The notes: generated by a model not told the origin, from the letters alone. A stretch of 25,971 nucleotides of DNA from G963674505 sp964575975 (GCA_964575975.1 CAZNTU010000066.1:1-25971), one strand, 5' to 3'; shown: positions 1 to 7,631, counted from the stretch's first letter. A program made the numbers and translations.

Positions 1-18
1 TGAAATATTTCGACCTTG

Positions 19-184
19 TGCGGTCGGGTCGCAATTCCCCCCTTGAGGGGGGCTATGGGTCGCGATTCCCCCCTTGAGGGGGGGCTAGGGGGTGTCGTTT
101 CCGGTGAACAATGGATCGAACATGGCGCATCGACACCCCCCTGCCCCCCCCTCAAGGGGGGAATCGCACCGCCCTCCGACCGCA
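19..184. repeat. Large imperfect inverted repeat (MITE/REP-like)
   Basis: The outer arms TGCGGTCGG (19-27) and CCGACCGCA (176-184) are exact reverse complements. The inner arms 62-97 and 131-167 pair over about 36 bases, running from GCGATTCCCCCC to GGGGTGTCG and back. A further copy of the CCCCCCTTGAGGGGGG hairpin core lies at 36-52, so the left arm is partly duplicated. The whole can fold into a long cruciform with about 33 bases of loop. No open reading frame of note lies inside. It looks like a non-autonomous mobile or REP-type intergenic element. It could also act as a terminator for a gene left of the window. Confidence 0.7.
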
Positions 185-230
185 CGGGTCGATAAATTCG
201 GCATGTTACCCGTTAAGTTTACAATGTCAA

Positions 231-260
231 AATAACCAATAACCAAACAACCAATAACCA
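231..260. repeat. AT-rich CCAATAACCA repeat before creB
   Basis: Short direct repeats of AATAACCAA / CCAATAACCA run without break into the Shine-Dalgarno AGGAG (260-264), five bases before the creB ATG. A related repeat ends at the ribosome binding site of the start codon at 3295. The array therefore forms the leader of the creB message and may affect its translation, which is inference. Confidence 0.6.
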
Positions 261-268
261 GGAGTGCC

Positions 269-955
269 ATGAAAGCGAAAATACTGATCGTGGACGACGA
301 ACCGGCTATTTCGGATACTATTCAATACGCGCTGGAAACCGACGGTTTCGAGACCGTGCGCCTGTATTCGGGACTTCCGGTCATGCCGTTGCTGGAAAAG
401 GAAAATTTCGACCTGATCGTGCTGGATATCGGTCTTCCGGACATCAACGGGCTGGAATTGTGCAAGACCATTCGGCAGAGTCTCTCGATACCCATCATTT
501 TCCTGACTGCGAGAAGCGACGAAATCGACCGGGTGGTGGGATTGGAGATCGGCGGGGACGACTACGTGGTCAAGCCTTTCAGTCCGAGAGAGCTTTCGGC
601 GCGGGTAAAGGCGGTTCTCAGGCGGACGAGGCTCGCGACGGCGAACGACGAATGCGACGGCGGCCGAGCCTTTCAAATCGACGAGGACAAAAGGAAGGTC
701 TTCTATTTCGGATGTCCTCTCGACCTGTCCCGGTACGAATACGAAATCATGAAAATCTTCCTCCATCGTCCCGGACGGGTCTTTTCCAGGGAGCAACTCA
801 TGGAAATGGCGTGGGAGCAGCCCGAAGCCAGCATGGATCGAACCATCGACGCGCATATCAAGAACCTGAGGGCGAAGCTCAAAGCGGTCCGGCCGGAGAC
901 CGATCCCATCGCGACCCATCGGGGGACCGGCTATTCCCTGCGGGAGGATCTATGA
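269..955 (+). CDS. creB: OmpR-family response regulator, CreB-like
   Basis: 228-residue two-domain response regulator. The receiver domain (about 1-120) has the acidic pocket D9-D10, phospho-acceptor D53, switch T80 and K102. The C-terminal winged helix (about 130-228) carries the OmpR/PhoB features LSRYEYEIM, REQLM and the terminal RGTGYSL. Start at 269 is backed by AGGAG at 260-264. The length and the cognate kinase overlapping it by four bases (ATGA) match CreB of the CreBC system, which in enterobacteria responds to growth on fermentation products and to envelope or beta-lactam stress. The usual target gene creD is absent from the neighbourhood, so the local regulon is unknown. The family call is firm; the CreB assignment rests on overall resemblance and the CreC-like partner. 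Confidence 0.88.
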   Translation: MKAKILIVDDEPAISDTIQYALETDGFETVRLYSGLPVMPLLEKENFDLIVLDIGLPDINGLELCKTIRQSLSIPIIFLTARSDEIDRVVGLEIGGDDYVVKPFSPRELSARVKAVLRRTRLATANDECDGGRAFQIDEDKRKVFYFGCPLDLSRYEYEIMKIFLHRPGRVFSREQLMEMAWEQPEASMDRTIDAHIKNLRAKLKAVRPETDPIATHRGTGYSLREDL

Positions 956-2412
956 AACTCGGGGCGAAAATATTTCTGTGCTACGTGTTCATATCGGTGG
1001 TCTGCTTTTACCATCCTATTAACTGGACTCTAGACACTCTGCGGCTTCGATACCTGGAAGGGGTCGAGGATCCCTTGGCGGACCAGGCCAATATCCTTGC
1101 GGAAATGGTGGGGTTCCAGATGGAGAACGGCACTTTCGACCCGGACGAACTCTACCGCGTGTTCGAACGGATTTACGACCGGTCTCTTTCGGGGAAGATC
1201 TACGATCTGGAAAAAACCAGGGTGGACATGCGGGTGTACATCACGGACGAAAAAGGGCTGGTGCTGTTCGATTCCGACGGAAGGCAAGCCTTGGGCGAGG
1301 ACTATTCCCGATGGCGCGACGTGGCTTTCGCCCTAAAGGGCGAATACGGCGCCAGAACCACCCAGAAGGACCCGAACGATCTTTTCTCGTCGGTATTGTA
1401 CGTCGCGGCCCCGATCGTCGTCGCCGGAAAGACGGCGGGCGTGCTCACGGCCGGCAAGCCCACGACCAACATCAACAGTTTCCTGAGAAACGCCAAGCCT
1501 AGGATCACCAAAGTAGCCGCAGCCGCAACGGGCGCGTCCGTTTTGATTTTCCTCCTGGTTTCCGCGTGGATCACCCGGCCTATCGTTCGCCTGGCCAGGT
1601 ACGCCGACAGCGTTCGGATGGGAAAGCCCGCCAGCCTTCCCAGGTTGGACCGCACCGAAATCGGAGACATGGGCCTTGCGTTCGAAAAAATGCGGGAAGC
1701 ACTGGAAGGCAAGGAATACGTGGAAAACTACGTGCAAACGCTCACCCACGAAATCAAAAGCCCGCTTTCCGCCATCCGGGGCGCGGCCGAGCTTTTGGAG
1801 GAACAAATGCCCCCGGAGCAACGGACGCGTTTCCTGGAAAACATACGAACCGAAGCCAACCGGATTCAGGACCTCGTGGACCGCATGCTGGAACTTTCTT
1901 CCCTGGAGAACCGACGCGTCGACGTCAAGAAGGAACCGATCGCTCTTTTGCCTCTGGTAAAGGCCGTGCTGGAAAGCAAACGCCCCCTGGTCTCGAAAAA
2001 GGGCTTGGAGGTCGCAGTCGAAATCAAAGACGGCATCATGGTGAAAGGAAACACGTTTTTGCTTCACCAGGCGATATCGAACCTGATCCAGAACGCGATC
2101 GACTTTAGCCCGCGATTCGGAGCAATCCGGATTTCGGCGAAAAACCAAACGAACACGGTCGAATTCTCCGTGCTCGACAACGGTCCCGGAATTCCGGATT
2201 ACGCATTGGAAAAGATATTCGACAAGTTCTTTTCGCTTCGACGGCCCGACGAGGGCAAGAAAAGCACGGGCCTAGGCTTGAATTTCGTCAAGGAAGTCGC
2301 GGCGCTCCATGGAGGCGAAGTAATCGTTGAGAACGTTTCGGAGACGGGAGGGACGAGGGCTGTCTTGCGAGTCCCGGCGAGCGATGGAGTCAGAGGACTC
2401 GTCAAGAAATAA
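952..2412 (+). CDS. creC: Sensor histidine kinase, CreC-like
   Basis: 486-residue membrane histidine kinase. One membrane helix lies near residues 5-22, followed by an extracytoplasmic sensor region of about 160 residues. A second helix lies near 187-208, then a HAMP linker containing TRPIVRLA. The dimerisation helix carries LTHEIKSPL with phospho-acceptor H266. The ATPase domain has the N-box NLIQNAIDF, the DNGPGIP box and GLGLNFVK. The ATG at 952 overlaps the creB stop as ATGA, so the two are translationally coupled. The frame stays open far upstream inside creB, but that extension has no membrane or sensor features and is not coding. E. coli CreC is similar in length (about 474). After the stop at 2412 comes a gene-poor stretch instead of creD. 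Confidence 0.9.
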   Translation: MKLGAKIFLCYVFISVVCFYHPINWTLDTLRLRYLEGVEDPLADQANILAEMVGFQMENGTFDPDELYRVFERIYDRSLSGKIYDLEKTRVDMRVYITDEKGLVLFDSDGRQALGEDYSRWRDVAFALKGEYGARTTQKDPNDLFSSVLYVAAPIVVAGKTAGVLTAGKPTTNINSFLRNAKPRITKVAAAATGASVLIFLLVSAWITRPIVRLARYADSVRMGKPASLPRLDRTEIGDMGLAFEKMREALEGKEYVENYVQTLTHEIKSPLSAIRGAAELLEEQMPPEQRTRFLENIRTEANRIQDLVDRMLELSSLENRRVDVKKEPIALLPLVKAVLESKRPLVSKKGLEVAVEIKDGIMVKGNTFLLHQAISNLIQNAIDFSPRFGAIRISAKNQTNTVEFSVLDNGPGIPDYALEKIFDKFFSLRRPDEGKKSTGLGLNFVKEVAALHGGEVIVENVSETGGTRAVLRVPASDGVRGLVKK

Positions 2413-2481
2413 TCGCGCCTAAATCACGGTGGCTCTTTTATTTCTTGCCGAGCACATAGCCCGATTGCGTGCGGGCCTGTC

Positions 2482-2560
2482 GGTAGCGCCGCCTTCCACG
2501 GCGGCGGGGGCGACCAACTACCAAATCCGACCGGGAGCCAAGAGGCGGCGCTTCCGAACG
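2482..2560. repeat. REP-like inverted hairpin pair
   Basis: GGTAGC is followed by the hairpin GCCGCC-TTCCAC-GGCGGC (2488-2505). AGCGCCGCCT (2485-2494) also has its exact reverse complement at 2543-2552. The form GGTAGC + stem + TTCCA + stem' is the same as at 5605-5628, where the stem sequence differs but the pairing is kept. This makes it a dispersed REP-type element. The rest of 2413-2904 holds no gene that I can support. Confidence 0.55.
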
Positions 2561-2749
2561 TCGGCGCGGCCTTGCTCCGGGAATTGAAAACCAAAAATTC
2601 GGAACGGATTTCGGACGAATAAACTGCCCCTCAAGAGGGATGATTTTCATCCCCATCTCTAAACCGAGTCTTGAGCTTATGTCCCAATCAACGCCGACCT
2701 TTGCGCTTGTTTTCCATCGAAAAAACCGATAGAATCGCTCTCTGTCGAA

Positions 2750-2773
2750 AAGCCGGCTCTCTTGAACCGGCTT
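2750..2773. terminator. Possible hairpin, weak terminator candidate
   Basis: AAGCCGG (2750-2756) and CCGGCTT (2767-2773) form a 7-bp stem with a 10-base loop. There is no U-run afterwards, so a factor-independent terminator is doubtful. It lies between creC and the small cysteine protein gene. Confidence 0.25.
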
Positions 2774-2904
2774 GGAAATTTTACGGGAAGGTGCAGGCCG
2801 AAATTTCGCCATACACCTTGTATATGTCAATGCGTATTGCAGAGACGGTTTCGAAAAAGGCTCGACCGTCGTCCGCATGAATTTTGAAAGATTGGAGAAA
2901 ACAA

Positions 2905-3156
2905 ATGACAAACGAATGGGATGCAAAAGAATGTTTCGGCAGGCAAGGAGAGGATATTATCTACGGAGACCCGCCATACAAGTGCCTGGAATGCTTATAT
3001 TTCGACAAATGCCATAAGATTTCCGTGGCGTCGTGCCTTCAGGCGATCTCGTCGGATCTGGACCTGATCGTCCAAAACGGGCTTGCAACGAACAAGCTCG
3101 TGGGGTTCGCCGAACTTTCGCAACTCGCGGACATAGACATGGGAAAAAAACATTAG
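2905..3156 (+). CDS. Small four-cysteine protein of unknown function
   Basis: 83-residue protein, start ATG at 2905 with GGAG at 2894-2897. The N-terminal half holds C-x2-C-x4-C-x6-C at about residues 27-42 (CLECLYFDKCHKISVASC), which could bind zinc or an iron-sulfur centre. The rest is a predicted helix (LDLIVQNGLATNKLVGF) with a charged end GKKH. There is no signal peptide and no membrane segment. I do not recognise a named family. It is 490 bp from creC behind a REP-like repeat, so it is probably its own transcript. Natural residue composition and a good ribosome binding site support it being real. Confidence 0.6.
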   Translation: MTNEWDAKECFGRQGEDIIYGDPPYKCLECLYFDKCHKISVASCLQAISSDLDLIVQNGLATNKLVGFAELSQLADIDMGKKH

Positions 3157-3251
3157 GCGTTTGTTCGAGGCGATGAAAATCGTCATTCGACCAGCCTGTC
3201 ATATCCATTTCCCGCCGTTTTTGTTCCAGTGGGGCAAGCTGACGGCGAGCG

Positions 3252-3283
3252 AATAATCAATGGTCAATAACTAATAATCAATT
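3252..3283. repeat. AT-rich CAATAA-type repeat left of the gap
   Basis: Degenerate direct repeats of AATAATCAA / GTCAATAA / CTAATAATCAA run into the GGAGG at 3284-3288. The reverse complement TTGATTATT recurs as the tandem unit right of the N-run, so the gap is bordered by inverted copies of one repeat family. That may be why assembly failed there. Confidence 0.6.
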
Positions 3284-3294
3284 GGAGGCCGGGA

Positions 3295-3325
3295 ATGCGG
3301 AGAGTCTCCGTGCAATCTCGCAGTC
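3295..3325 (+). CDS. Possible gene start cut by the assembly gap
   Basis: An ATG at 3295 stands six bases after a clear GGAGG (3284-3288). The frame is open for ten codons (MRRVSVQSRS) up to the N-run. Sequence right of the gap is repeat, so any gene must end inside the missing segment or be very short. Only the ribosome binding site and open frame support it. Confidence 0.25.
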
Positions 3326-3425
3326 NNNNNNNNNNNNNNNNNNNNNNNNNNNNNNNNNNNNNNNNNNNNNNNNNNNNNNNNNNNNNNNNNNNNNNNNNNN
3401 NNNNNNNNNNNNNNNNNNNNNNNNN
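3326..3425. other. Assembly gap (100 N)
   Basis: Exactly 100 unspecified bases, a conventional scaffold filler. True length and content are unknown, so order and distance across it depend on scaffolding. Confidence 0.98.
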
Positions 3426-3429
3426 ACTA

Positions 3430-3480
3430 TTGATTATTGAATATTGAATATTGATTATTGAATATTGAATATTGATTATT
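3430..3480. repeat. 21-bp tandem repeat, 2.4 copies
   Basis: The unit TTGATTATTGAATATTGAAT+A occupies 3430-3450 and 3451-3471 exactly, with a partial nine-base copy at 3472-3480. It directly follows the gap, so more copies may be collapsed there. It has no spacers and is not a CRISPR. Confidence 0.85.
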
Positions 3481-3574
3481 AGGGTCGCCCTTCCTGGCAA
3501 ATGACGGAAAAAAACCGGAAACTCGAAATTTTAAGCATTCCAGGTCTTTTCCATCCACAAAGAGGATGAATGCC

Positions 3575-4351
3575 ATGTCGAAACATATTCCATTAATAGC
3601 GTATTTTCTTCTATCGCTCGCCCTTGCCCCCGCTTCGGCTTTCGCGCAGAACGCCGACAGTCCTTCCGACGCCTCCGCCATCGTGAAAAGAGCCGTGGAC
3701 TATTACCGGGGAGAGGCGTCCGTATCCAGGATGGACATGATCATACACCGCCCCGAATGGGAACGCACCGTGACCATCAAGGCATGGACGCGAGGACAGA
3801 AGGACAGCCTCTTCCATATAACGGCGCCGCCCAAGGACAAGGGCAACGGCACGTTGAAGAAAGGACGCGAAATGTGGACTTTCAACCCGAAAGTCAACCG
3901 CGTCATAAAGCTTCCGCCCTCCATGATGTCCCAGTCGTGGATGGGTTCGGATTTTTCCAACGACGATCTCGCCAAATCCGACGCGATCGTCGACGATTAC
4001 GAACACAGCCTGGAGTCCGTCCAAAGCTCGGACGGGCTGAAAGTCTTCGTGATAAAGTCCGTCCCGAAGCCCGCCGCGCCCGTCGTCTGGGGCATGCAAA
4101 AACTCCATGTCCGCGAAGACAACGTTCTGCTCAAGCAGGAATTTTTCGACGAGGAAATGCAGCCTGTGAAGGCGATGACCGGAAGCGAGATACAAACCAT
4201 GGGAGGAAAGCTGTTCCCCAAACGATGGAGAATGCAAAAGACGGATGCGGACGAGGAATACACGGAACTGGTCTACCACGAACTGGAATTTCTCGACGGC
4301 CTTCCCGAAAGTCTGTTCACGATCGCATCGCTGAAAAATCCGGGAAGATAA
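3575..4351 (+). CDS. LolA-like outer-membrane lipoprotein-sorting protein
   Basis: 258-residue exported periplasmic protein. The signal peptide is about residues 1-25, with hydrophobic core LIAYFLLSLALAPASA and likely cleavage after AFA before QNADS. The mature part resembles the 'outer membrane lipoprotein-sorting protein' family (LolA/LolB-type half-barrel), with features such as the GREMWTFNPKVNRVIKLPPSMMSQSWMGSDFSNDDL region split by short turns, and LVYHELEF near the C-terminus. I chose ATG 3575 because AGAGG (3561-3565) lies nine bases upstream; the ATG at 3566 abuts that site. Seven bases downstream starts an FtsX-type permease. In such clusters the protein is thought to carry a lipid or lipoprotein between the two membranes. 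The substrate is unknown. Confidence 0.82.
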   Translation: MSKHIPLIAYFLLSLALAPASAFAQNADSPSDASAIVKRAVDYYRGEASVSRMDMIIHRPEWERTVTIKAWTRGQKDSLFHITAPPKDKGNGTLKKGREMWTFNPKVNRVIKLPPSMMSQSWMGSDFSNDDLAKSDAIVDDYEHSLESVQSSDGLKVFVIKSVPKPAAPVVWGMQKLHVREDNVLLKQEFFDEEMQPVKAMTGSEIQTMGGKLFPKRWRMQKTDADEEYTELVYHELEFLDGLPESLFTIASLKNPGR

Positions 4352-4358
4352 AAGAAAA

Positions 4359-5582
4359 ATGGATTTCAAACTGGCATGGAGAAACATCTGGAGAAATCCC
4401 AGGCGTTCGATCCTGACCATGGCGGCGGTCGCGTTCGCCACGACGCTCCTGGTCTTCATGCTGTCCTGGCAGTTCGGATCCTACGCCACCATGATTAACG
4501 CGTCCGTGAAAATTCAAACGGGACACCTCCAAGTTCAGGAAAAGGGATACGACGAAAAACGCGACATTCGGAAAGTCGTCGAGAATCCCGAGTCCGTCGG
4601 AGAAACGCTGAAGCGAGCCCCCGGCGTCGAGGCGTACACGTTCCGGGCCGAGGGCTTTTCCCTGGCGTCCTCCAAGGACCGCACGTACGGGGTTTTGGTC
4701 GTAGGTATCGATCCGGAAAGAGAGGCGTCGGTCTCCACGCTGAAAGACATAGTCCGCGAAGGCGAATACCTGGAGGATCGAGACGGGGCGGAAGCCTTGA
4801 TTGGATGGCTCTTGGCACGAAACCTAAAAGCGGGCGTCGGCGACGAGCTTATCCTTCTGGGCCAGGGCAGAGACGGTTCCATCGCGGCCGCCGCAGTCGG
4901 AATCAAGGGGATCTTCGACGCGGGCCAGGACGATTTCGACCGAGGCTTGATCCATATTCCCCTCCCCTATTTCCAGGAGGTCTACAGCATGGACGGCGCA
5001 GTCAACTACGCGACGGCCGTGTGCGATTCCCTGGATTCGGTTCCCGCCGCCAAGGAGTCTGTCCGGCGGGGAATCGCCGGAATGGACGACCTGGCCGTTC
5101 TGGACTGGAAAGAACTGACGCCCGGACTCGTGCAAGCGATCAAGATGGACTTGATCAGCGGCATGATGTTCTACGTGATCCTGATCGTGGTGGTGGCGTT
5201 CAGTATTCTGAACACGTTCTTGATGGCCATATTCGAACGGACCAGGGAGTTCGGAGTCATGATGGCGATGGGGGCCCGGCCGGGAAGACTCACGAGGATT
5301 CTTTTGATGGAGTCCCTGGGCATGACCGCTATCGGGGTCGTAGCCGGAATCGCGACGGGCTCTCTTGTCACTTGGTATTTCCAAGTCCACGGGATCGTCA
5401 TACCTGGGGCCGAGGAATTCGCCCGCCAGTTCGGTCTTCCGGAACGGATGCATCCGGAACTGTCGTACTTGTCCGTATCGGTCGGGGCGGGTATCGTGCT
5501 CGTCTTGACGTGCCTTACGGCACTCTATCCGGCTTTCAAGGTGAGAAGGCTCAAGCCGGTAGAGGCGTTGGGGGCGGTGTGA
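4359..5582 (+). CDS. ABC transporter permease, FtsX/LolC/MacB type (first)
   Basis: 407 residues with the FtsX-family layout. Helix 1 is at about 18-40 (AAVAFATTLLVFMLSW), followed by a periplasmic domain of about 220 residues. Helix 2 is near 265-288 (MFYVILIVVVAFSILNTF), helix 3 near 318-340 and helix 4 near 370-392. The cytoplasmic coupling segment ERTREFGVMMAMGA is the hallmark of LolC/LolE/MacB permeases that use ATP hydrolysis to move substrates in the periplasm instead of pumping across the membrane. It follows the LolA-like gene by seven bases and is almost certainly co-transcribed. It pairs with the second permease at 5771 as a likely heterodimer served by the ATPase at 7659. Confidence 0.88.
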   Translation: MDFKLAWRNIWRNPRRSILTMAAVAFATTLLVFMLSWQFGSYATMINASVKIQTGHLQVQEKGYDEKRDIRKVVENPESVGETLKRAPGVEAYTFRAEGFSLASSKDRTYGVLVVGIDPEREASVSTLKDIVREGEYLEDRDGAEALIGWLLARNLKAGVGDELILLGQGRDGSIAAAAVGIKGIFDAGQDDFDRGLIHIPLPYFQEVYSMDGAVNYATAVCDSLDSVPAAKESVRRGIAGMDDLAVLDWKELTPGLVQAIKMDLISGMMFYVILIVVVAFSILNTFLMAIFERTREFGVMMAMGARPGRLTRILLMESLGMTAIGVVAGIATGSLVTWYFQVHGIVIPGAEEFARQFGLPERMHPELSYLSVSVGAGIVLVLTCLTALYPAFKVRRLKPVEALGAV

Positions 5583-5594
5583 GGAGATGGGGAA

Positions 5595-5705
5595 CCCCGT
5601 CGAAGGTAGCCAGAGCTTCCAGCTCTGGTCCGACGGGGCTTCGATCGAACAAAGTTGCTGTCTCCGGCACGCCAGACCAGGATGGACTGGTTACCTTCGA
5701 CGGGG
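5595..5705. repeat. Inverted pair of REP-like hairpins (BIME-like)
   Basis: CCCCGTCGAAGGTAGCC (5595-5611) and GGTTACCTTCGACGGGG (5689-5705) are reverse complements at 16 of 17 positions. Inside the left unit, CCAGAGCT-TCC-AGCTCTGG (5610-5628) is a perfect 8-bp stem, and CGACGGGG (5631-5638) closes an outer stem with CCCCGTCG. Inside the right unit, CCAGACC (5672-5678) pairs with GGACTGG. Two head-to-head hairpin units thus sit between the two permease genes, where they could tune mRNA stability or dampen readthrough. Most of the 188-bp gap between the permeases is this element. Confidence 0.7.
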
Positions 5706-5770
5706 CGGATTTTGAACGAACTCGAATAAAAACATTTCGAAGTATGAATATCGACGGCGGAAACTGAAAA

Positions 5771-6991
5771 ATGATTATCCAAATGGGGTGGAGAAACATC
5801 TGGCGCAACAAACGAAGGACTTTCGTTATTTTGACCGCCGTGGTCATCGGCGTCTGGTCCATGATTTTCCTCGGCGCCCTCATGAGGGGCATCGCCGACC
5901 GGATGGTCGAAAACAGCATTTCCACCCTCACCGGACACATTCAAATCCAAGGCGAAGGCTACCGCGACGATCCTGTCATCGAAAACCGAATCATAGAGCC
6001 GGACAGGATACTGGACGACCTTGAAACACTGCCGCCGAACGCCCGCTGGACGCCAAGACTCAGGGTGAACGCCGTCGCTAGCAACGCGAGACACTCGGGC
6101 GGCTTGACCATGGTCGGGATAAGCCCCGCGCGGGAGGCGCAAGTCTCTTTCGTCGGGAATGCCGTCACGGAAGGACGGTATCTCGAGGAAGACGATCCTT
6201 ATGGAATACTGGTGGGCCGCGCCCTTCTGGAAAAGTTCGAAACGCGCGTCGGGCACAAGCTGGTGCTGATGTCGCAGGAGGCAGGCGGGGAAATCGCTTC
6301 CAGGGCCTTTCGAATCGCTGGGGTTTTCGACGCCGAACTCGAGTCCACCGAGAAACAGTTCGTCTTCGTGAACCTCGAGGCCGCGCAAGACATGCTGAAA
6401 GTCGCCGGAGATCTGTCCGAAATCGCGATTCTCCTGGACCGGTACCTCGACGCCGAAATCGTGGCGGACAAAATACGGGATTTCCTCTCCGACGAAGCCG
6501 TCGGCGTTTATACATGGAAGGAACTTCTTCCGATGGTCACGGCCGTGTTGAAGATGTACGACGGCTTCATTTTCTTCTGGTTCGTCGTGGTGTTCGTCGC
6601 AATGGGATTCGGACTCGTGAACACGATTCTCATGGCCGTTTTCGAGAGGGTTCGGGAGTTCGGCCTGCTGAGGTCCATCGGAATGAAACCGCGCCTGGTG
6701 GTCGCCGAGGTCTTGGCCGAATCTTTCTACCTTTTGGCGATCGGAACGTTCGCGGGAAACGTTCTGGGATTCGCGACCGTTTTCGCGCTGTCCAGGGAGG
6801 GAATCGATCTCTCGGCTTTCGCGGCGGGAATGGAGTTCGCGGGAATGTCGAGAGTGATCATTCCCGTCTTGTACGCCAAAGACGTGGTTGCCGCCGATGC
6901 GACGGTTTTCGTCCTGGGTCTGCTGATCAGCCTTTATCCGGCGGTGAAGGCGTCGAGGTTCTCCCCCGTGGAGGCCATGGCCCACAATTGA
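5771..6991 (+). CDS. ABC transporter permease, FtsX/LolC/MacB type (second)
   Basis: 406 residues, paralogous to the permease at 4359, with the shared N-terminus MGWRNIWRNKRRT versus LAWRNIWRNPRRS and shared TGHIQIQGEGY versus TGHLQVQEKGY just after helix 1. Helices lie near 19-40, about 265-290, 315-340 and 375-398. The coupling segment FERVREFGLLRSIGMKPR is present. The ribosome binding site is weak (CGGA about 12 bases before ATG). It likely pairs with the first permease in a LolCE-like heterodimer. Its stop is three bases from the end of a convergent toxin gene, so the export operon is split here from its ATPase. Confidence 0.88.
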   Translation: MIIQMGWRNIWRNKRRTFVILTAVVIGVWSMIFLGALMRGIADRMVENSISTLTGHIQIQGEGYRDDPVIENRIIEPDRILDDLETLPPNARWTPRLRVNAVASNARHSGGLTMVGISPAREAQVSFVGNAVTEGRYLEEDDPYGILVGRALLEKFETRVGHKLVLMSQEAGGEIASRAFRIAGVFDAELESTEKQFVFVNLEAAQDMLKVAGDLSEIAILLDRYLDAEIVADKIRDFLSDEAVGVYTWKELLPMVTAVLKMYDGFIFFWFVVVFVAMGFGLVNTILMAVFERVREFGLLRSIGMKPRLVVAEVLAESFYLLAIGTFAGNVLGFATVFALSREGIDLSAFAAGMEFAGMSRVIIPVLYAKDVVAADATVFVLGLLISLYPAVKASRFSPVEAMAHN

Positions 6992-6994
6992 CCA

Positions 6995-7330
6995 CTATTC
7001 CACTTCAAAAACGCATTCCTCCAATCCCAACGCGATGACGACTTTCCTTGAAATTTCCGACATTGTCTCGCCGTCCAAGGTTCCAAGATATTTCTCCAAC
7101 CTTTTTTTCGCCACGGTATGTATGTTGTCGGCTTGAACAAAAGAAGGCCTTGGCAAATTCGCTCTCGTATCGACGAATACCTCGGTCGGGTAACCTTTTC
7201 CTTGGGTCGTAACTTCTGCCACGATTACCTTGTTCAAGTAAGGCAGAACATTTTGCCTCGTCAAAACAACAACAGGCCGCATGCCGATCTTCCCGCCCAA
7301 ATCGATCAACCATACGTCGCCGCGATTCAC
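6995..7330 (-). CDS. MazF/PemK-type endoribonuclease toxin
   Basis: 111 residues from a GTG start at 7330, overlapping the antitoxin stop as GTGA. The start is fixed by that overlap and by the family N-terminus VNRGDVWLIDLGG; a longer in-frame ATG only adds residues antisense to the antitoxin frame. PemK/MazF features in order are the RGDVW start, RPVVVLTRQN, VIVAEVTT, the FVQADNIHTVAKKRL segment (the conserved Q and TV.K.RL) and a C-terminal helix. The family cleaves mRNA in the absence of its antitoxin. It sits on the minus strand inside a plus-strand export operon, which suggests insertion. Confidence 0.85.
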   Translation of the reverse strand: MNRGDVWLIDLGGKIGMRPVVVLTRQNVLPYLNKVIVAEVTTQGKGYPTEVFVDTRANLPRPSFVQADNIHTVAKKRLEKYLGTLDGETMSEISRKVVIALGLEECVFEVE

Positions 7331-7560
7331 TCTTCCTCCCAGTGCTCCACGGCGAACCATGCTTCGGAATCGCTCGCATCTTCGGATTCTTGTTTCAATT
7401 TTTCGATCCATTCGTCTTCGAAAGAACGGATCTCCTTTTCCCGCAACCATTTTTTCAGCGCTTCTCGAACTACGGCGGAACGCGTCGAACGAGTGGATGC
7501 CGCATACCTGTCCACCAGTTCGAGAAGAGTCTCGTCAAAACCGATCTGAACGTTTTTCAT
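7327..7560 (-). CDS. Antitoxin of the MazEF/PemIK type, ribbon-helix-helix
   Basis: 77 residues. The N-terminus KNVQIGFDETLLELVDRYAAS, then RSAVVREALKKWLREKE, is a ribbon-helix-helix DNA-binding fold. The acidic tail (EDASDSEAWFAVEHWEEE) is the usual toxin-neutralising part. ATG 7560 is chosen because GAGG lies 11 bases upstream; the GTG at 7572 leaves no room for a ribosome binding site. It overlaps the toxin start by four bases, the normal order for this class. A sigma-70-like promoter stands just upstream. Autorepression through the ribbon-helix-helix domain is expected from the family. Confidence 0.82.
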   Translation of the reverse strand: MKNVQIGFDETLLELVDRYAASTRSTRSAVVREALKKWLREKEIRSFEDEWIEKLKQESEDASDSEAWFAVEHWEEE

Positions 7561-7601
7561 TTTTTTACGCACCTCTTTTCGTGCTATACTATCGATACTT
7601 A

Positions 7602-7631
7602 TTTATACGTTCGGTCATATTGTCATGTCAA
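7602..7631 (-). promoter_or_regulatory. Sigma-70-like promoter of the toxin-antitoxin pair
   Basis: On the minus strand TTGACA (7631-7626) and TATAAA (7607-7602) are separated by 18 bases. The expected transcript start near 7595 gives a leader of about 35 bases before the antitoxin ATG. The 8-bp palindrome TATCGATA lies within that leader and is a candidate operator. Confidence 0.65.

Noticed and set aside
460..951. Upstream in-frame extension of creC
   Set aside because: It overlaps creB in another frame, encodes low-complexity Arg/Gly/Ser-rich sequence, and the ATGA overlap start at 952 gives a proper membrane helix.
2438..2926. A 162-codon minus-strand frame in the gap after creC
   Set aside because: It runs through the REP hairpins, has an Arg/Pro-rich product and no ribosome site. 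I regard the region as intergenic.
3430..3480. Tandem 21-bp repeat as a CRISPR array
   Set aside because: Units are directly adjacent without spacers and there are no cas genes in the window.
5525..6985. A 486-codon open frame on the minus strand
   Set aside because: Exactly antisense to the second permease. Its product is dominated by His, Asp, Gln and Arg and has no recognisable motif.
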